Assembly: GCA_903830945.1 (NCBI GenBank)
Contig: CAIKVT010000036.1
Span: forward strand, 174,346-238,345
Origin: an uncultured Elusimicrobia bacterium
GTDB taxonomy: Bacteria; Elusimicrobiota; Elusimicrobia; UBA1565; UBA9628
Length of the DNA stretch: 64,000 nucleotides
Direction: 5' to 3'
Positions within the stretch are counted from its first letter, which is position 1, and the number at the start of each line of letters is the position of its first letter. A program made the position numbers and the translations under genes. Below are positions 20,277 through 31,460 of this stretch, piece by piece. The notes under the pieces were generated by a model, which was not told where the DNA came from, did not search any database, and saw only the letters and a list, made by a program, of their open reading frames with translations.

Positions 20277-20705
20277 CTATTTCCCTGAATCCGGCTTGGG
20301 TGCGGCTTTGTGGCACTTCATGCAGTTCATCGTCGAGAAGATCTTCTTGTCCTTGTCGAAGACCTTCTTGCCGTCGTGGCAGGAGCCGCAGGCCTTGCCG
20401 GCCCTCATGTCCGCCATCTTCATGCCGGTTTCGCTGTGCTTCTGCGCGAAGAGCGGCGGTCGGCCCTCGTGGCAGTCCTTGCAGGGGAACATCTTGCCGT
20501 GCTTGGCGTGGGGGAAGTTGACCAGCGGCATCTTGGCGACCTTGTCGAGCTTGATGAATTCCGGCGCTTTGGGAGTAGCCGGCGTCTTGGGAGCCGCTTC
20601 CGGGGCGGCTGAGGCCGGGGATTCAGCGGCCAAGGCCAGTTTCCCGACGAGGCAGCCCGCGGCCAACACCGCGCACAGCGTTAGATACGCAGACGTTCTT
20701 CGCAT
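20277..20705 (-). CDS. Periplasmic triheme c7-type cytochrome
   Basis: Signal peptide, Ala/Pro linker, FPHAKHGKMFPCKDCHEGRP...MKMADMRAGKACGSCHDGKKVF...MNCMKCH: three CXXCH. Start taken at internal ATG 20705. Confidence 0.85.
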   Translation of the reverse strand: MRRTSAYLTLCAVLAAGCLVGKLALAAESPASAAPEAAPKTPATPKAPEFIKLDKVAKMPLVNFPHAKHGKMFPCKDCHEGRPPLFAQKHSETGMKMADMRAGKACGSCHDGKKVFDKDKKIFSTMNCMKCHKAAPKPDSGK

Positions 20706-21802
20706 ACTGGATCTCCTAGGCACGGCGTCAGCAGTCGGGGCGCCGGCTCTTGGGCGAGCGCTTCGCAGAAATCCTCGGTCAGCTCAACGACGATGTCTTC
20801 CGCGGCCTGGAGCTCGCCGCGGCGGCGGGACAAGGTCTTGGAGATGACGGCCTCGAGGTGGTCGACATTGTAGAGGTGCACGCCCGGGAGGTCCGCCGCG
20901 GCGGGGTCCACGTTGCGCGGGACGCCCAGGTCGATGACGACGATGGGCCGGCCTTTGCGGGTCTCGGCCAGGGCGGCGAGCCGCTCTTTGGTGACGATAT
21001 AGTGGGGGCAGGCGGTGGAGGCGATGATGACGTCCATTTCGGCGATGGCGGCCATGCCTTCTTCTAAGCCCATGGCACGCGCTCTGTACTGGGAGGCCAG
21101 AGCCTGAGCCCGGGGCAGATCGCGGTTGGCTATGGTGAGCTTGGCGCCCGGTCGTTCCAGCATGTGCTGGGCCGCGGTCTCCGCCATCTTTCCCGCTCCT
21201 ACCAGGAGGATGCGCAGTGAGGCGCTGCCGGGCAGGACCTTCTCGGCCATGGCCACGGCCGCGCCGCCGCAGCTGCATATGCCCTGCGCGATGCCGGTGC
21301 GCGAGCGGACCTGCTTGCCCGCGCTGATGGAGGCCTGGAAGAGCTTATTGAGGAGCTTGTCCGTGGCGCCGGCCTGCTGGGCCAGTTGGTAGAATGTCTT
21401 GACCTGGCCCAAGATCTGGTGCTCGCCCACCACGATGGAATCGAGGCCCGCGGCCACGCGGAAAAGATGTTGGACCGCGTCCGCGCCGCGCCGGGAGAAG
21501 ATGTGGTCGGAGCACTCGGGACAGCGCCGGGTGAAGAAGGAGCGCAGGAGGTCCTCCGCGGCTTGGGCGTCGGCGGCGCTGGCATAGATTTCCAGGCGGT
21601 TGCAGGTGGAGAGAGCGGTCACGCCTCTGAGGTCTTGGCCGCGGAGCTCGGCCAGGAGCTGCGGCAAGGACTCGGCGGGGATGGCGAGGCGCTCCCGGAT
21701 TTCGATCTTGGCTTCTCGATGGCTCAGGCCGACCAGGACGAGGTCGGCCCAGGTGGTCAGCGGGCGGCTGGCTTGGACGTCTTCGAAAGTCTCGCCGAAC
21801 AT
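20681..21802 (-). CDS. hemA: Glutamyl-tRNA reductase
   Basis: LSHREAKIEIRERLA, TALSTCNRLEIYA, GLDSIVVGEHQILGQVK, GAGKMAETAAQHM, VIDLGVPRNVDPA. Confidence 0.95.
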   Translation of the reverse strand: MFGETFEDVQASRPLTTWADLVLVGLSHREAKIEIRERLAIPAESLPQLLAELRGQDLRGVTALSTCNRLEIYASAADAQAAEDLLRSFFTRRCPECSDHIFSRRGADAVQHLFRVAAGLDSIVVGEHQILGQVKTFYQLAQQAGATDKLLNKLFQASISAGKQVRSRTGIAQGICSCGGAAVAMAEKVLPGSASLRILLVGAGKMAETAAQHMLERPGAKLTIANRDLPRAQALASQYRARAMGLEEGMAAIAEMDVIIASTACPHYIVTKERLAALAETRKGRPIVVIDLGVPRNVDPAAADLPGVHLYNVDHLEAVISKTLSRRRGELQAAEDIVVELTEDFCEALAQEPAPRLLTPCLGDPVCEERLRI

Positions 21803-21828
21803 GGGGTCAGTCTAGCAATTTTCGGGGG

Positions 21829-23817
21829 TTAGAATTTCGCGCTTACGCCCAGGTCATAGACGCTGTCGCGGCCGTCATTGCTGCTGTTGATCCGATCGAT
21901 CCATGAACTCTGGCGGAAGCCGATTTTTGCCGTGACATGCTTGGCCAGTTCGTAGTTCGCATGGGCGCTGTAGCGCAGGATGCGCAGGTCCGTGGGGTTG
22001 AAGGACTGAACAGTGCTGCCGGCACCCGTCCCCGTGAAGTAAGGGTCGAACACTTGACTGGCGAGGAATGCCCCCTGGGAGTCTGTGTAAGAGGCATCCC
22101 CAGTCACTCGGACCTTCTGGTATGGCTTGGCCATGACACTGACGCTCATCACATGGTTTTTGTATTCATAAGGAGCTGAGGGATCATGGATGAGGGGCGA
22201 GACGTTATAGGGCGAGCCGCTATTGGGGGCGCTGTGGTATGCGGCGGTATTGCTGAGCCCGAACCAGGATTCGATTGTATCCGTGCCTTCTTCGAAAGTG
22301 TAGAAGAAACCGACAGATCCGCGGCCTTTGGCGTCGCTCCAGTTCAGGCCGGTCATGAAGGTGTCTTTCGTGCTCTTGAAGTTCGTCATGGTGGAGCGTT
22401 GATTCTTGCTGCGGGAATCCGTGAAGTTCCCCAGCCAGATCAGATTTTGGGGCAGCGGCACGGTGATGTCCACGCTGGGCTCATTGCTCAGGGTCGGGGC
22501 GTTTTCGTAAGCCGCGCGGTTGGCCATGAGGTATTTTTCGCCGAACTCGAGTTCGACGTCCTTTGGTAACTGCAGGGTTATCCTGCCCTGGAGATTGTGG
22601 CGGGTATCCTGGGACGCGGCCGCGTTGGCCTGACTGTTGCTGGCCGCGATGGTCACGTTTTGGTAGATGATATTGCTGGCGTCCATGAACAGTTCCGCCC
22701 ATTGGTTCGCGTTTCTGCGCTGCGTCAATTCGGGCTTGTAGCTCGCGTGCAGGGTCGTGTGGTAGATGCCGGTGTAGCGCGCATCGAAGTCCCCTTTCAA
22801 GAAAAGGAAATCGATTGCCGTGCCAGGGGATATTCCGAGAAATCCCGCATTTTGATTATTCTGAACCGACCGGTCGTAGAGTCGGGCCGATAACGAGATA
22901 TCCTTGGTCGGCCGATACGTGGCGGAGAGATTCCCGGCGTAGGTGTACTGGGTCAGGCCATTGTACTGGCTGTAGCGCTGCCGTTCCAAGGCCCCGCCGG
23001 CGAGGGATAGCGAACTGCTGGGATTGTATCGAAAAGCGATCTTGTTGGCGGTCATGTCGTTGGCCGGCCAGAACCCATTTTTCCCGGCGACAGTGGGAGC
23101 ATTGTTCTCGAATTTTTGGAACACATACTGATAATAGAGCTGGCCCTTGTCTGTGATGTCCGCATCAATCCCGGCGCTGACCTCCCGGGTATAGTTGTTG
23201 ACGCCCTGGCTGTACACCGCATTGTTGATCGTTAGAGCTCGGGCGCCATATTGCTGCTGCATCCATTGGTCCACGAATAGCCTGTATTCGGGGTGGCTGG
23301 GCAGGGAGAGGTCCAAGGACTCTTCTTGGAAGTCGCGTTTGACGATATTCTCGGCGTTGGGGTTCTTGAACGTGGTGGCGGAGGTGGCCTGTGTGCTGGG
23401 CGTCCATGCGTTGTTTATGACCATGCCGTTTTGTAGGAAATCCTCGCGGTGTGCGAGCCGGTTGAAGTCGCCCTTGAGGATTGCGGACGAGCCCCAGGAA
23501 AAGTCGAGAGCGCCCTGCTCGGTGGTGCTACGCAAATCGTCCAGGTTGAGGTCGAGGAGGGCTTTTCGCAGGCCCGTGTGTAGGCCTAAGTCGAATTCCC
23601 CGATATCGTAGCGCTTGCCGTCCCATCGGCGGTTGAAGGCTTGGCTGGGCCCCTGCTCCGTGCTGTGTACGAACCGGGCTTCGCCGCTGGCCGAGGTCGC
23701 GGCCGGCTCTTCCTGGGCCTGTACGCGGCTGGAGCTGGACAGGATGATTCCGGCACAAAACAGTCCTAAGGTCGTCATGATCGCGCGCTTCATCCTCATC
23801 ATCCCTCCGGAGTTCAC
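21829..23817 (-). CDS. MtrB/PioB-type decaheme-associated outer membrane beta-barrel protein
   Basis: Signal peptide; ~660 aa of alternating beta-strand pattern ending in terminal Phe (LGVSAKF); GTG start overlaps the stop of the decaheme cytochrome. Confidence 0.75.
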   Translation of the reverse strand: MNSGGMMRMKRAIMTTLGLFCAGIILSSSSRVQAQEEPAATSASGEARFVHSTEQGPSQAFNRRWDGKRYDIGEFDLGLHTGLRKALLDLNLDDLRSTTEQGALDFSWGSSAILKGDFNRLAHREDFLQNGMVINNAWTPSTQATSATTFKNPNAENIVKRDFQEESLDLSLPSHPEYRLFVDQWMQQQYGARALTINNAVYSQGVNNYTREVSAGIDADITDKGQLYYQYVFQKFENNAPTVAGKNGFWPANDMTANKIAFRYNPSSSLSLAGGALERQRYSQYNGLTQYTYAGNLSATYRPTKDISLSARLYDRSVQNNQNAGFLGISPGTAIDFLFLKGDFDARYTGIYHTTLHASYKPELTQRRNANQWAELFMDASNIIYQNVTIAASNSQANAAASQDTRHNLQGRITLQLPKDVELEFGEKYLMANRAAYENAPTLSNEPSVDITVPLPQNLIWLGNFTDSRSKNQRSTMTNFKSTKDTFMTGLNWSDAKGRGSVGFFYTFEEGTDTIESWFGLSNTAAYHSAPNSGSPYNVSPLIHDPSAPYEYKNHVMSVSVMAKPYQKVRVTGDASYTDSQGAFLASQVFDPYFTGTGAGSTVQSFNPTDLRILRYSAHANYELAKHVTAKIGFRQSSWIDRINSSNDGRDSVYDLGVSAKF

Positions 23818-24713
23818 TGCGTAAACCAGCTGCCGTTATCGTTGCCGTGGATATTCCAGTGGCAGTTCGTGCAGCGGGAATGCTGCAAGAGGGAGCCTTT
23901 CGGCGCTGAAAGCATGGAGTAAGAGGGCGGGGATAGCGGGTGGCCCGTAGGCGTGTCAGCGTGCGGCATCTTGTGACAGCTCAGGCAGAGGTAGGGCTCG
24001 CTTTGCTTGAGCAGCTTATCGTTGATCGAGCCATGCGGGGTATGGCAGATGGTGCAATCCTCGGCAACGGGAGGATGTTCCTGCCTGAAGGGTCCGGCTT
24101 TCTCTGAATGGCATTGGAAGCAGGTTTCGGCGACAGACTCTGCCTTCAGGTTGCGGAAATCGCCGCCGTGCGGGTTGTGGCAGTCGGCGCATTCCATCTT
24201 CCCTTCGCCGACGGGATGGTGGAAGGGGAGGTTGATCTGCTGGCGCTGTTTTTTGTGGCAATTCAGACAGACATCGCTCTTGGGTTTCGGCGCATTTTCT
24301 CCTGCCTCGTGGACCTTGTGGCAGGAGGCGCAGGCCAGGCCTTGCTGGTTGTGCGTGCTCACCTTCCAGTTGATGATGGCGCGCTGTTTGTGGCAGGAGA
24401 GACAGCGCTCGTTATTCGCGGCCGACATCTTGGTGGTCTCGAAGCCGGGGTTGGTCTTATCTCCGGCCGCTGCCGCGTGCAAGGAGCCTGGGCCGTGGCA
24501 GGACTCACAGGATTTTTCGAAGGGGACGTTCTTCATCGCGGGCATCTTGCGGCCGTGCCAGGACTTCTTGAAGGCTTCGGCGCGCTCGGCGTGGCAGCCC
24601 GTGCAGACCGCGGCGCCCACTTCCGTGGCCGTCTCCGCGGCGCGCGCGATGCCTACCGTCGAAAAAAGGCATGCCGCGACCAAGATCAGAAATCGTCTTC
24701 CAGGATTATGCAT
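23814..24713 (-). CDS. DmsE/MtrA-family decaheme c-type cytochrome
   Basis: Signal peptide and ten CXXCH: CTGCH, CESCH, CLSCH, CASCH, CLNCH, CADCH, CFQCH, CTICH, CLSCH, CTNCH. Confidence 0.9.
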   Translation of the reverse strand: MHNPGRRFLILVAACLFSTVGIARAAETATEVGAAVCTGCHAERAEAFKKSWHGRKMPAMKNVPFEKSCESCHGPGSLHAAAAGDKTNPGFETTKMSAANNERCLSCHKQRAIINWKVSTHNQQGLACASCHKVHEAGENAPKPKSDVCLNCHKKQRQQINLPFHHPVGEGKMECADCHNPHGGDFRNLKAESVAETCFQCHSEKAGPFRQEHPPVAEDCTICHTPHGSINDKLLKQSEPYLCLSCHKMPHADTPTGHPLSPPSYSMLSAPKGSLLQHSRCTNCHWNIHGNDNGSWFTQ

Positions 24714-24753
24714 CGATCAATCCTCCATATAGTATCGCATGCCGGGATATCCG

Positions 24754-25551
24754 CTACTTCGAGCCCGCATAGGAATGCATGCTGCTCATGAGATAGTTCA
24801 CTCCGAAGTAGGTGAAGAGCACCACGGCGAATCCCGCCACGGAGAACCACGCCATGCGGCGGCCCTGCCAGCGATGCGTTCGGCGCAGGTGGATGGCGGC
24901 GGTGTAGACCATCCAGGTGATCAGCGACCAAGTCTCTTTCGGGTCCCAGGACCAGTAGGAGCCCCAGGCCTCGTTGGCCCAGACCGCGCCCAGCACGATG
25001 CCCGCGGTCAGCAGGACGTAGCCCAGCCCCATGGCGCGTTCATTGAAGCGGTCCAAGCTTACGGCCGCCTGGTAGCTGGTGCGGCCGCCGTAGGCCGCTA
25101 GATAGACTGCGGAAGCCAGGAGGGACAGGGCCAAAGCCGCGTAGGCCAGCATGATGACGCTGACGTGCAGGAGCAGCCAGTTGGACTGCAGGGCCGGCAC
25201 CAGAGGGGCGATCGAGGAGTCGAGTAAGGAGCAGACCGCCAGGATGGCCAGACTTAGGCCGGAGATCGCGGGACCCAGCCACTTCCCGGCAGCGAGGCGC
25301 CAGAAAGCCGCGCAGAGCCCGGTGATGCCCCAGGACATGCAGACCAAGGACTCGAACTGGTTGGCCAGAGGGGCGTGCCCCGAGGCGTGCCAGCGCTGCG
25401 CCAAGAACGTCGTTTGCAGCAGCCAAGCCGCGGCCAGGGCGGCGTGGCCGACCTGGCGCAACCGCGGCCGCGCGAACAGAAAGGCCGCCGCGTAGGAGAT
25501 GAGGGAGGCTAGATAGCAGACGAAGGCGAGGTTGAGGCTCGTCGTGTTCAT
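24754..25551 (-). CDS. ccsA: Cytochrome c biogenesis protein CcsA/CcsB (System II)
   Basis: Polytopic; VWANEAWGSYWSWDPKETWSLITWMVYTAAIHLR (WWD-type motif). Confidence 0.92.
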   Translation of the reverse strand: MNTTSLNLAFVCYLASLISYAAAFLFARPRLRQVGHAALAAAWLLQTTFLAQRWHASGHAPLANQFESLVCMSWGITGLCAAFWRLAAGKWLGPAISGLSLAILAVCSLLDSSIAPLVPALQSNWLLLHVSVIMLAYAALALSLLASAVYLAAYGGRTSYQAAVSLDRFNERAMGLGYVLLTAGIVLGAVWANEAWGSYWSWDPKETWSLITWMVYTAAIHLRRTHRWQGRRMAWFSVAGFAVVLFTYFGVNYLMSSMHSYAGSK

Positions 25552-25552
25552 G

Positions 25553-26608
25553 TCAGGGGCGCCTCCATAGGCTGCGCAGGAAAGTCCAGATCAGTCCGGT
25601 CGTGAGCAGCAGGAAGCCCGCGTAGACCACCGGCACGCCGGGATCGTGGCTCACCAGCAGGCTCGAGTAAGCCGGATTCTCCGGGTCGTAGCCGGCCTGG
25701 TAGATGGTGTAGCCCCTCCAGCGCAAGGGCTTGTTCACCTCGATGGCCCGTCGCGCCGAGATCCAGCCGTCTTCTACGATGGCCACCTCGCTGCGAAACT
25801 GCCTGACTTGTCCGGCCGCCAATTCGTAGGCCAGCGCGTATCGGCTCGTCTGGCCCATGTGCATGCCGGGGAACCGGGCGAAAGCCCATTGATTCTCGGT
25901 TCCTTGAGCGTCCGTTATCTCCAGACGCAGAGTCGGGTTGTTTGGCATCTGCGACCGCGTGGCCGGGCCGCTCTTGTCCATGACGAAATCCGGATAGTAG
26001 TCGAGTACCGCGATGTGGACCGAACTGTTGTGCAGGACTGTCTTGGTGTTGGGCTGGACCTCGGCCGTCTCGCTCCAGCCCGCCTTGCGGTCCGTGACCG
26101 TGAGGCGATGGCGTCCAGAGCCGTAGTGTTCGATGCGGAAGTCTTCGAGCTTGATGGAGAACGGGAGCGCAAATCCCGGCTTGCCCTCGGCCGCGTCCTT
26201 GGTCTCGCCTATGTTGAGGGGCAGGCTGCCGCGCCGGCCCGCGATGCCGGTGATTATGCCGCCGGCCAGCACCGTTAGGATGGCGATATGGGTCAGGAGC
26301 ACATCCGGCCGCAACCGCACATGGACTTGGCGCTGCCAGGTGCACAGGGCCAGGTTGAGGCCCAGAAGGCCCAGCAGGAAAGTGAAGAGCCCGGAGTGAT
26401 AGATGTCGCTCAGCCGGCAGAGCGTCAGCATGCCTGCCCAACTCCCGAAGCGGCCGATGTACCAGGACGGCTCCTCGCCCTGAGGGATGAGGGTGCCGGC
26501 CACGCTGAGCAGGATAATACAGGGCAGCAGCCAGTAGAGCAGGCGCGGCGAGGCCAGGAACATCGCGTCCGTGGCGCTGTGGCTTTCCTCGGAGACTGAT
26601 CTTTCCAT
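25553..26608 (-). CDS. resB: Cytochrome c biogenesis protein ResB (System II)
   Basis: N-terminal TMs, HIAILTVLAGGIITGIAGRRGSLPLNIGE, GYTIYQAGYDPENPAYSSLLVSHDPGVPVVYAGFLLLTTGL. Confidence 0.88.
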   Translation of the reverse strand: MERSVSEESHSATDAMFLASPRLLYWLLPCIILLSVAGTLIPQGEEPSWYIGRFGSWAGMLTLCRLSDIYHSGLFTFLLGLLGLNLALCTWQRQVHVRLRPDVLLTHIAILTVLAGGIITGIAGRRGSLPLNIGETKDAAEGKPGFALPFSIKLEDFRIEHYGSGRHRLTVTDRKAGWSETAEVQPNTKTVLHNSSVHIAVLDYYPDFVMDKSGPATRSQMPNNPTLRLEITDAQGTENQWAFARFPGMHMGQTSRYALAYELAAGQVRQFRSEVAIVEDGWISARRAIEVNKPLRWRGYTIYQAGYDPENPAYSSLLVSHDPGVPVVYAGFLLLTTGLIWTFLRSLWRRP

Positions 26609-26656
26609 GGCCGAAAGGATTTTAGCATGTGTGGAGAATATAATCTTCGGCCGTTA

Positions 26657-26665
26657 TGGTATGAT
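26657..26665 (+). promoter_or_regulatory. Extended -10 (TGGTATGAT)
   Basis: cgttaTGGTATGATtttgc upstream of the NapC/NirT cytochrome gene. Confidence 0.45.
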
Positions 26666-26712
26666 TTTGCGCCCGGACTTAGGACCTTGTCGGCATCCCG
26701 AGAGCACTGATC

Positions 26713-28221
<1,509 letters not shown>

Positions 28222-28282
28222 GCTGTCCGAGTCGTGAGCCCTCCTGGCCGCTGGGTCGCAACCGGAGGCGGCGGACCGGGTG

Positions 28283-28288
28283 TATAAT
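28283..28288 (+). promoter_or_regulatory. -10 box TATAAT upstream of the RNase gene
   Basis: accgggtgTATAATatgcaggtg, followed by SD-like agggggac before ATG 28324. Confidence 0.45.
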
Positions 28289-28323
28289 ATGCAGGTGCGA
28301 CGCGTAGGCGTCTAGGGGGACTG

Positions 28324-28836
28324 ATGAGGAATAAGGGCATGCGTTGGGGTCTGTTCTTGGCGGCGGGTTTGGTCGTCGCCGTTTTAGGCCTGAGCGTCGG
28401 CCGCGGTCGGCTGGTGTCGGCCCAGGACGCGGCACCCGTCGTTTCGGGTCAGCCGGCTGTCCCGGCGGCTGCCGCGGTCGCTCCAGGAAAGGATCTCCTG
28501 CCGCATTTCTCGGATTCGGTCCGTGTGGGGGTCATCCTTAAGATCATCTCGGCCGTGTACAACGGCGATCCTCTGCCGTTTTCGAAGGATGGCGTGGTCT
28601 TCGACAATCGTGAGGGGCGCCTGCCCGACAAGCCGCTGGGCTATTATCACGAGTACACGGTCCTGCCGCCGCGAGGGACGCCGTACGTGGTGACCATCGG
28701 TGAGCAGACTTACTCGATCGAGGTGCCCCCTTCGGGCAACCGGGGCGCCGAACGGCTCATCATCGGCGGCGGAGCGGTCCTCTACTACACGCCGGACCAC
28801 TATCGGAATTTCATCCCGCTGCAGGTCGTGCGCTGA
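28324..28836 (+). CDS. Secreted guanyl-specific ribonuclease (RNase Sa / barnase superfamily)
   Basis: Signal peptide; DGDPLPFSKDGVVFDNREGRLPDKPLGYYHEYTVLPPRG...NRGAERLIIGGGAVLYYTPDHYRNF resembles RNase Sa; Glu (YYHEYTV), Arg (ERLIIGG), His (TPDHYRNF) retained. (The first residue of that stretch reads NGDPLPF in the translation.). Confidence 0.88.
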   Translation: MRNKGMRWGLFLAAGLVVAVLGLSVGRGRLVSAQDAAPVVSGQPAVPAAAAVAPGKDLLPHFSDSVRVGVILKIISAVYNGDPLPFSKDGVVFDNREGRLPDKPLGYYHEYTVLPPRGTPYVVTIGEQTYSIEVPPSGNRGAERLIIGGGAVLYYTPDHYRNFIPLQVVR

Positions 28837-28850
28837 GCCCGGGTTACGGA

Positions 28851-29228
28851 ATGGATCGGAAGCTGTTCTTGGATGGGTCGCCTGAGGAGGCCGAGGCCGC
28901 TGCGCGTGAGCTGGGGTTCTTCTGTGTCCGCATCGATGGGAAAACCGTGCCGGATAAGGTCGCCCTTCTCAAGCGGCTCGCACGGGAACTGCGCTTCCCT
29001 GATTATTTCGGCGGGAACTGGGATGCGCTCAAAGATTGCTTGACGGACCTTCCCGATTGGCTTCCGGCGCCCGGTTATCTGATCGTTTTCACGGACGCGG
29101 CAGAGGTCTGCCGGATGAAGCGGGAGGACTTTGCGGCCCTGGAGGGCATCCTTGATTCATCCGCCAAGTTCTGGCGTCAACAGAAGCCCTCGAGGATTTT
29201 TGAGACAGTTTTTGTGGGTCGGCCATGA
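28851..29228 (+). CDS. Barstar-family ribonuclease inhibitor
   Basis: FCVRIDGKTVPDKVALLKRLARELRFPDYFGGNWDALKDCLTDL is the barstar signature; directly downstream of the RNase. Confidence 0.92.
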   Translation: MDRKLFLDGSPEEAEAAARELGFFCVRIDGKTVPDKVALLKRLARELRFPDYFGGNWDALKDCLTDLPDWLPAPGYLIVFTDAAEVCRMKREDFAALEGILDSSAKFWRQQKPSRIFETVFVGRP

Positions 29229-29962
29229 TCTGGCTGCCCTTCATTCTTGCCGCCAGCCTCGCCCACTCTCAGGTCACCATCGCCCCACCCGCGATATCAT
29301 CCGCCGTTCTCGCCGAAGCCGATCGCCTTTATTTGCATCGCCACCAAGCCAAGAACCTCGAAGACTCCCTCTTTTTTCTGGGGGCCCAGCTTAAAGCCAC
29401 TACCGACCAGCCCGCCCTCCTTTGGCGACTCGGTCGCAGCCTCGTGCGTCTGGGCGAGAGGCAGAAAACCAAGTCTGAGAAGTTTGCGGCCTATACCCGC
29501 GCCGAGGAATTGCTGAGGAAGGCCGTTGAACTCGCGCCCCGCGAGCCCCAGGCCCACTTCTGGCTCGGCATCGCCATGGGCCGGCGCGGTCAGACCCGCG
29601 GCATCCTGCGCTCGCTCTTCCTCATAGGGCCCTTGCGCCGTGAGATGAAAACCGTGCTCGCACTCGACCCCACGAGCGGCGGGGCGCACCATGTCCTCGG
29701 CGAGATGCTCATGGAGATCCCCGCCATCGCGGGCGGAGACAAGAAGCAAGGAGCGCGGGAACTCGAACTCGCGGCCCAGCTCGAGCCCGACTACTCACCG
29801 CATTTTACGGCCCTGGCCGAAGCCTATATCGCGATGGGGGAAAAAGCCAAGGCTAAGGCCGCGCTTGAGCACATCGCCGCCATCCGCAATCCCGCCGATC
29901 CCGGGGAATATGACGAGAACGTTCAGGAAGCCCGGGACATGCTCAAGAAGCTTGTGGACTGA
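29225..29962 (+). CDS. Exported TPR-repeat protein
   Basis: Signal peptide; KAVELAPREPQAHFWLGIAMGRRG, ELAAQLEPDYSPHFTALAEAYIAMGEKAKA; 4-nt ATGA overlap with barstar. Confidence 0.75.
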   Translation: MIWLPFILAASLAHSQVTIAPPAISSAVLAEADRLYLHRHQAKNLEDSLFFLGAQLKATTDQPALLWRLGRSLVRLGERQKTKSEKFAAYTRAEELLRKAVELAPREPQAHFWLGIAMGRRGQTRGILRSLFLIGPLRREMKTVLALDPTSGGAHHVLGEMLMEIPAIAGGDKKQGARELELAAQLEPDYSPHFTALAEAYIAMGEKAKAKAALEHIAAIRNPADPGEYDENVQEARDMLKKLVD

Positions 29963-31460
29963 TCAGGCTTTGTTTTTTTTCGAACGGCAATGGCACGGGC
30001 GTCTCCACTCCGTCCTTGTAGAAGACCCCGCGCTTGAGTTCGAAAGTCACGGGCTTGTCCGCGTCGGGCTTGAGGGCCGTCACCTTGAATAGGCTCCCTG
30101 GCGCGCCGTAGAGCGCGGCCAAGGCTTCCCCGAAGTCCATCCTCGCCGTGGCGCGGCCTGAGATGGCGGTCAGTATATCGCCGACGCGCAACCCTGATTT
30201 CTCCGCGTTGCGCCCAGAAATCACGTGGGTCACCTCGAAGACACGGCCGGTCTCCATATCCTTGGTTTTGATCCAGAGGCCGGCTCCGGCCGGGTAGAAC
30301 TGCGGAGGTTCCGTCACCGTGATCGCCTCGGTCAATTCCAAGCGCAGGCGCGCGTCGGGCTCCAGGATGCGGGCTCCCCGGTGTTGCCTCTTTGGGTCCA
30401 AGCTCACCGGTTCGCCTAGGACCAAGGTCCCGCCCGGGCTCACCTTGAGCAGGGGCTGTTCCCCAGCCGCGTCCGTCAGACGCGCGGAGATGGGGATGAC
30501 GTGTCCTCCGGCCAAGGACGCCTTGAAGAAATGGAGGCGCAGAGCTCGAGTCCCTTCGCCGACGCTGCTTTGCAGGACCTTGGCCCAGACCGTGCTGCGC
30601 GGGGGTAGGCAGAGGAAGTCCAGGCTGGCGTCGCTGGCCACGGCCATGGTCACCTCGCCGATGAGGATGTCACCCGTAGCCACCGTGTTGGGCAGACCGT
30701 CGGGGAAGCGGATCCAAAGGACCTGTTTCGCCGGGACAAAGACCTGCAAAGGCGGCGCCTGGGCCAGCACCGCCTGCGCGGATTGGGCGGCCCGCTCCAG
30801 TAGACTGTCCTTGAGAACGGTCTCTCGAGGGGAGAGTTCGCGCGGGCCGCGTACGAAGGCTGGTTCCTCTTCGGGGAACCGGGACTGCAGATCTACCACT
30901 TGCAGACCGCGTCGTGCTACGGCCCACAGTCGAAGAGAGGGGTCCCATCCGAGCCAGGCCTGCGCGGCGTCGCCGCGCGACCGGACCGACGTGCCGTTGA
31001 GAAGGGCGAGATGGTCCTTGGTATTGAGTCCCAGCGCCCTGGCTTCGGAGTCGGGCAGGACCGCGAGTGTCTCCGCTGAGTCCTCCCCGTCGCGCAGGGA
31101 AGTTCCCAAGGTGGTGAGGGAACCAACGGCGGCCATGGGGCCGCCGACTGGGGCTGTGGTGGCGAGTTGGACTTCTTCAATCCCGGCAGGGACGGGCATC
31201 GCCACCGGAGCCTCTTTGGCTTTTTCCGGGATCTTCACCGCAGGACGCGTCTGGCGCGCCGGCGGGGATTTGCGCGCGGATCGGGCGGGCCGTTTACGAA
31301 TGCGTATTTTGTGAGGAGAATTTTTCTTGGTCCGGGAGGTGGCTGGAGCCGACAGGGCCGTGCTGGCGGCTGCGGGGGCGCCTTCCGTGGACCAGGCGGG
31401 AGCCAAAGCCAGAAGGAGCATATTCGCGAATAGGGTGAGGCGCGCGGATGGCTTGTTCAC
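29943..31460 (-). CDS. Exported PDZ-domain protein of unknown function
   Basis: Signal peptide, K/R/P-rich linker, C-terminal PDZ: VTHVISGRNAEKSGLRVGDILTAISGRATARMDFGEALAALYGAPGSLFKV. Confidence 0.65.
   Translation of the reverse strand: MNKPSARLTLFANMLLLALAPAWSTEGAPAAASTALSAPATSRTKKNSPHKIRIRKRPARSARKSPPARQTRPAVKIPEKAKEAPVAMPVPAGIEEVQLATTAPVGGPMAAVGSLTTLGTSLRDGEDSAETLAVLPDSEARALGLNTKDHLALLNGTSVRSRGDAAQAWLGWDPSLRLWAVARRGLQVVDLQSRFPEEEPAFVRGPRELSPRETVLKDSLLERAAQSAQAVLAQAPPLQVFVPAKQVLWIRFPDGLPNTVATGDILIGEVTMAVASDASLDFLCLPPRSTVWAKVLQSSVGEGTRALRLHFFKASLAGGHVIPISARLTDAAGEQPLLKVSPGGTLVLGEPVSLDPKRQHRGARILEPDARLRLELTEAITVTEPPQFYPAGAGLWIKTKDMETGRVFEVTHVISGRNAEKSGLRVGDILTAISGRATARMDFGEALAALYGAPGSLFKVTALKPDADKPVTFELKRGVFYKDGVETPVPLPFEKKQSLISPQAS

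Noticed and set aside
25548-26441. 297-aa minus-strand ORF overlapping resB in another frame
   Set aside because: Translation is R/P/H-rich without domain motifs; resB frame is clearly the coding one.
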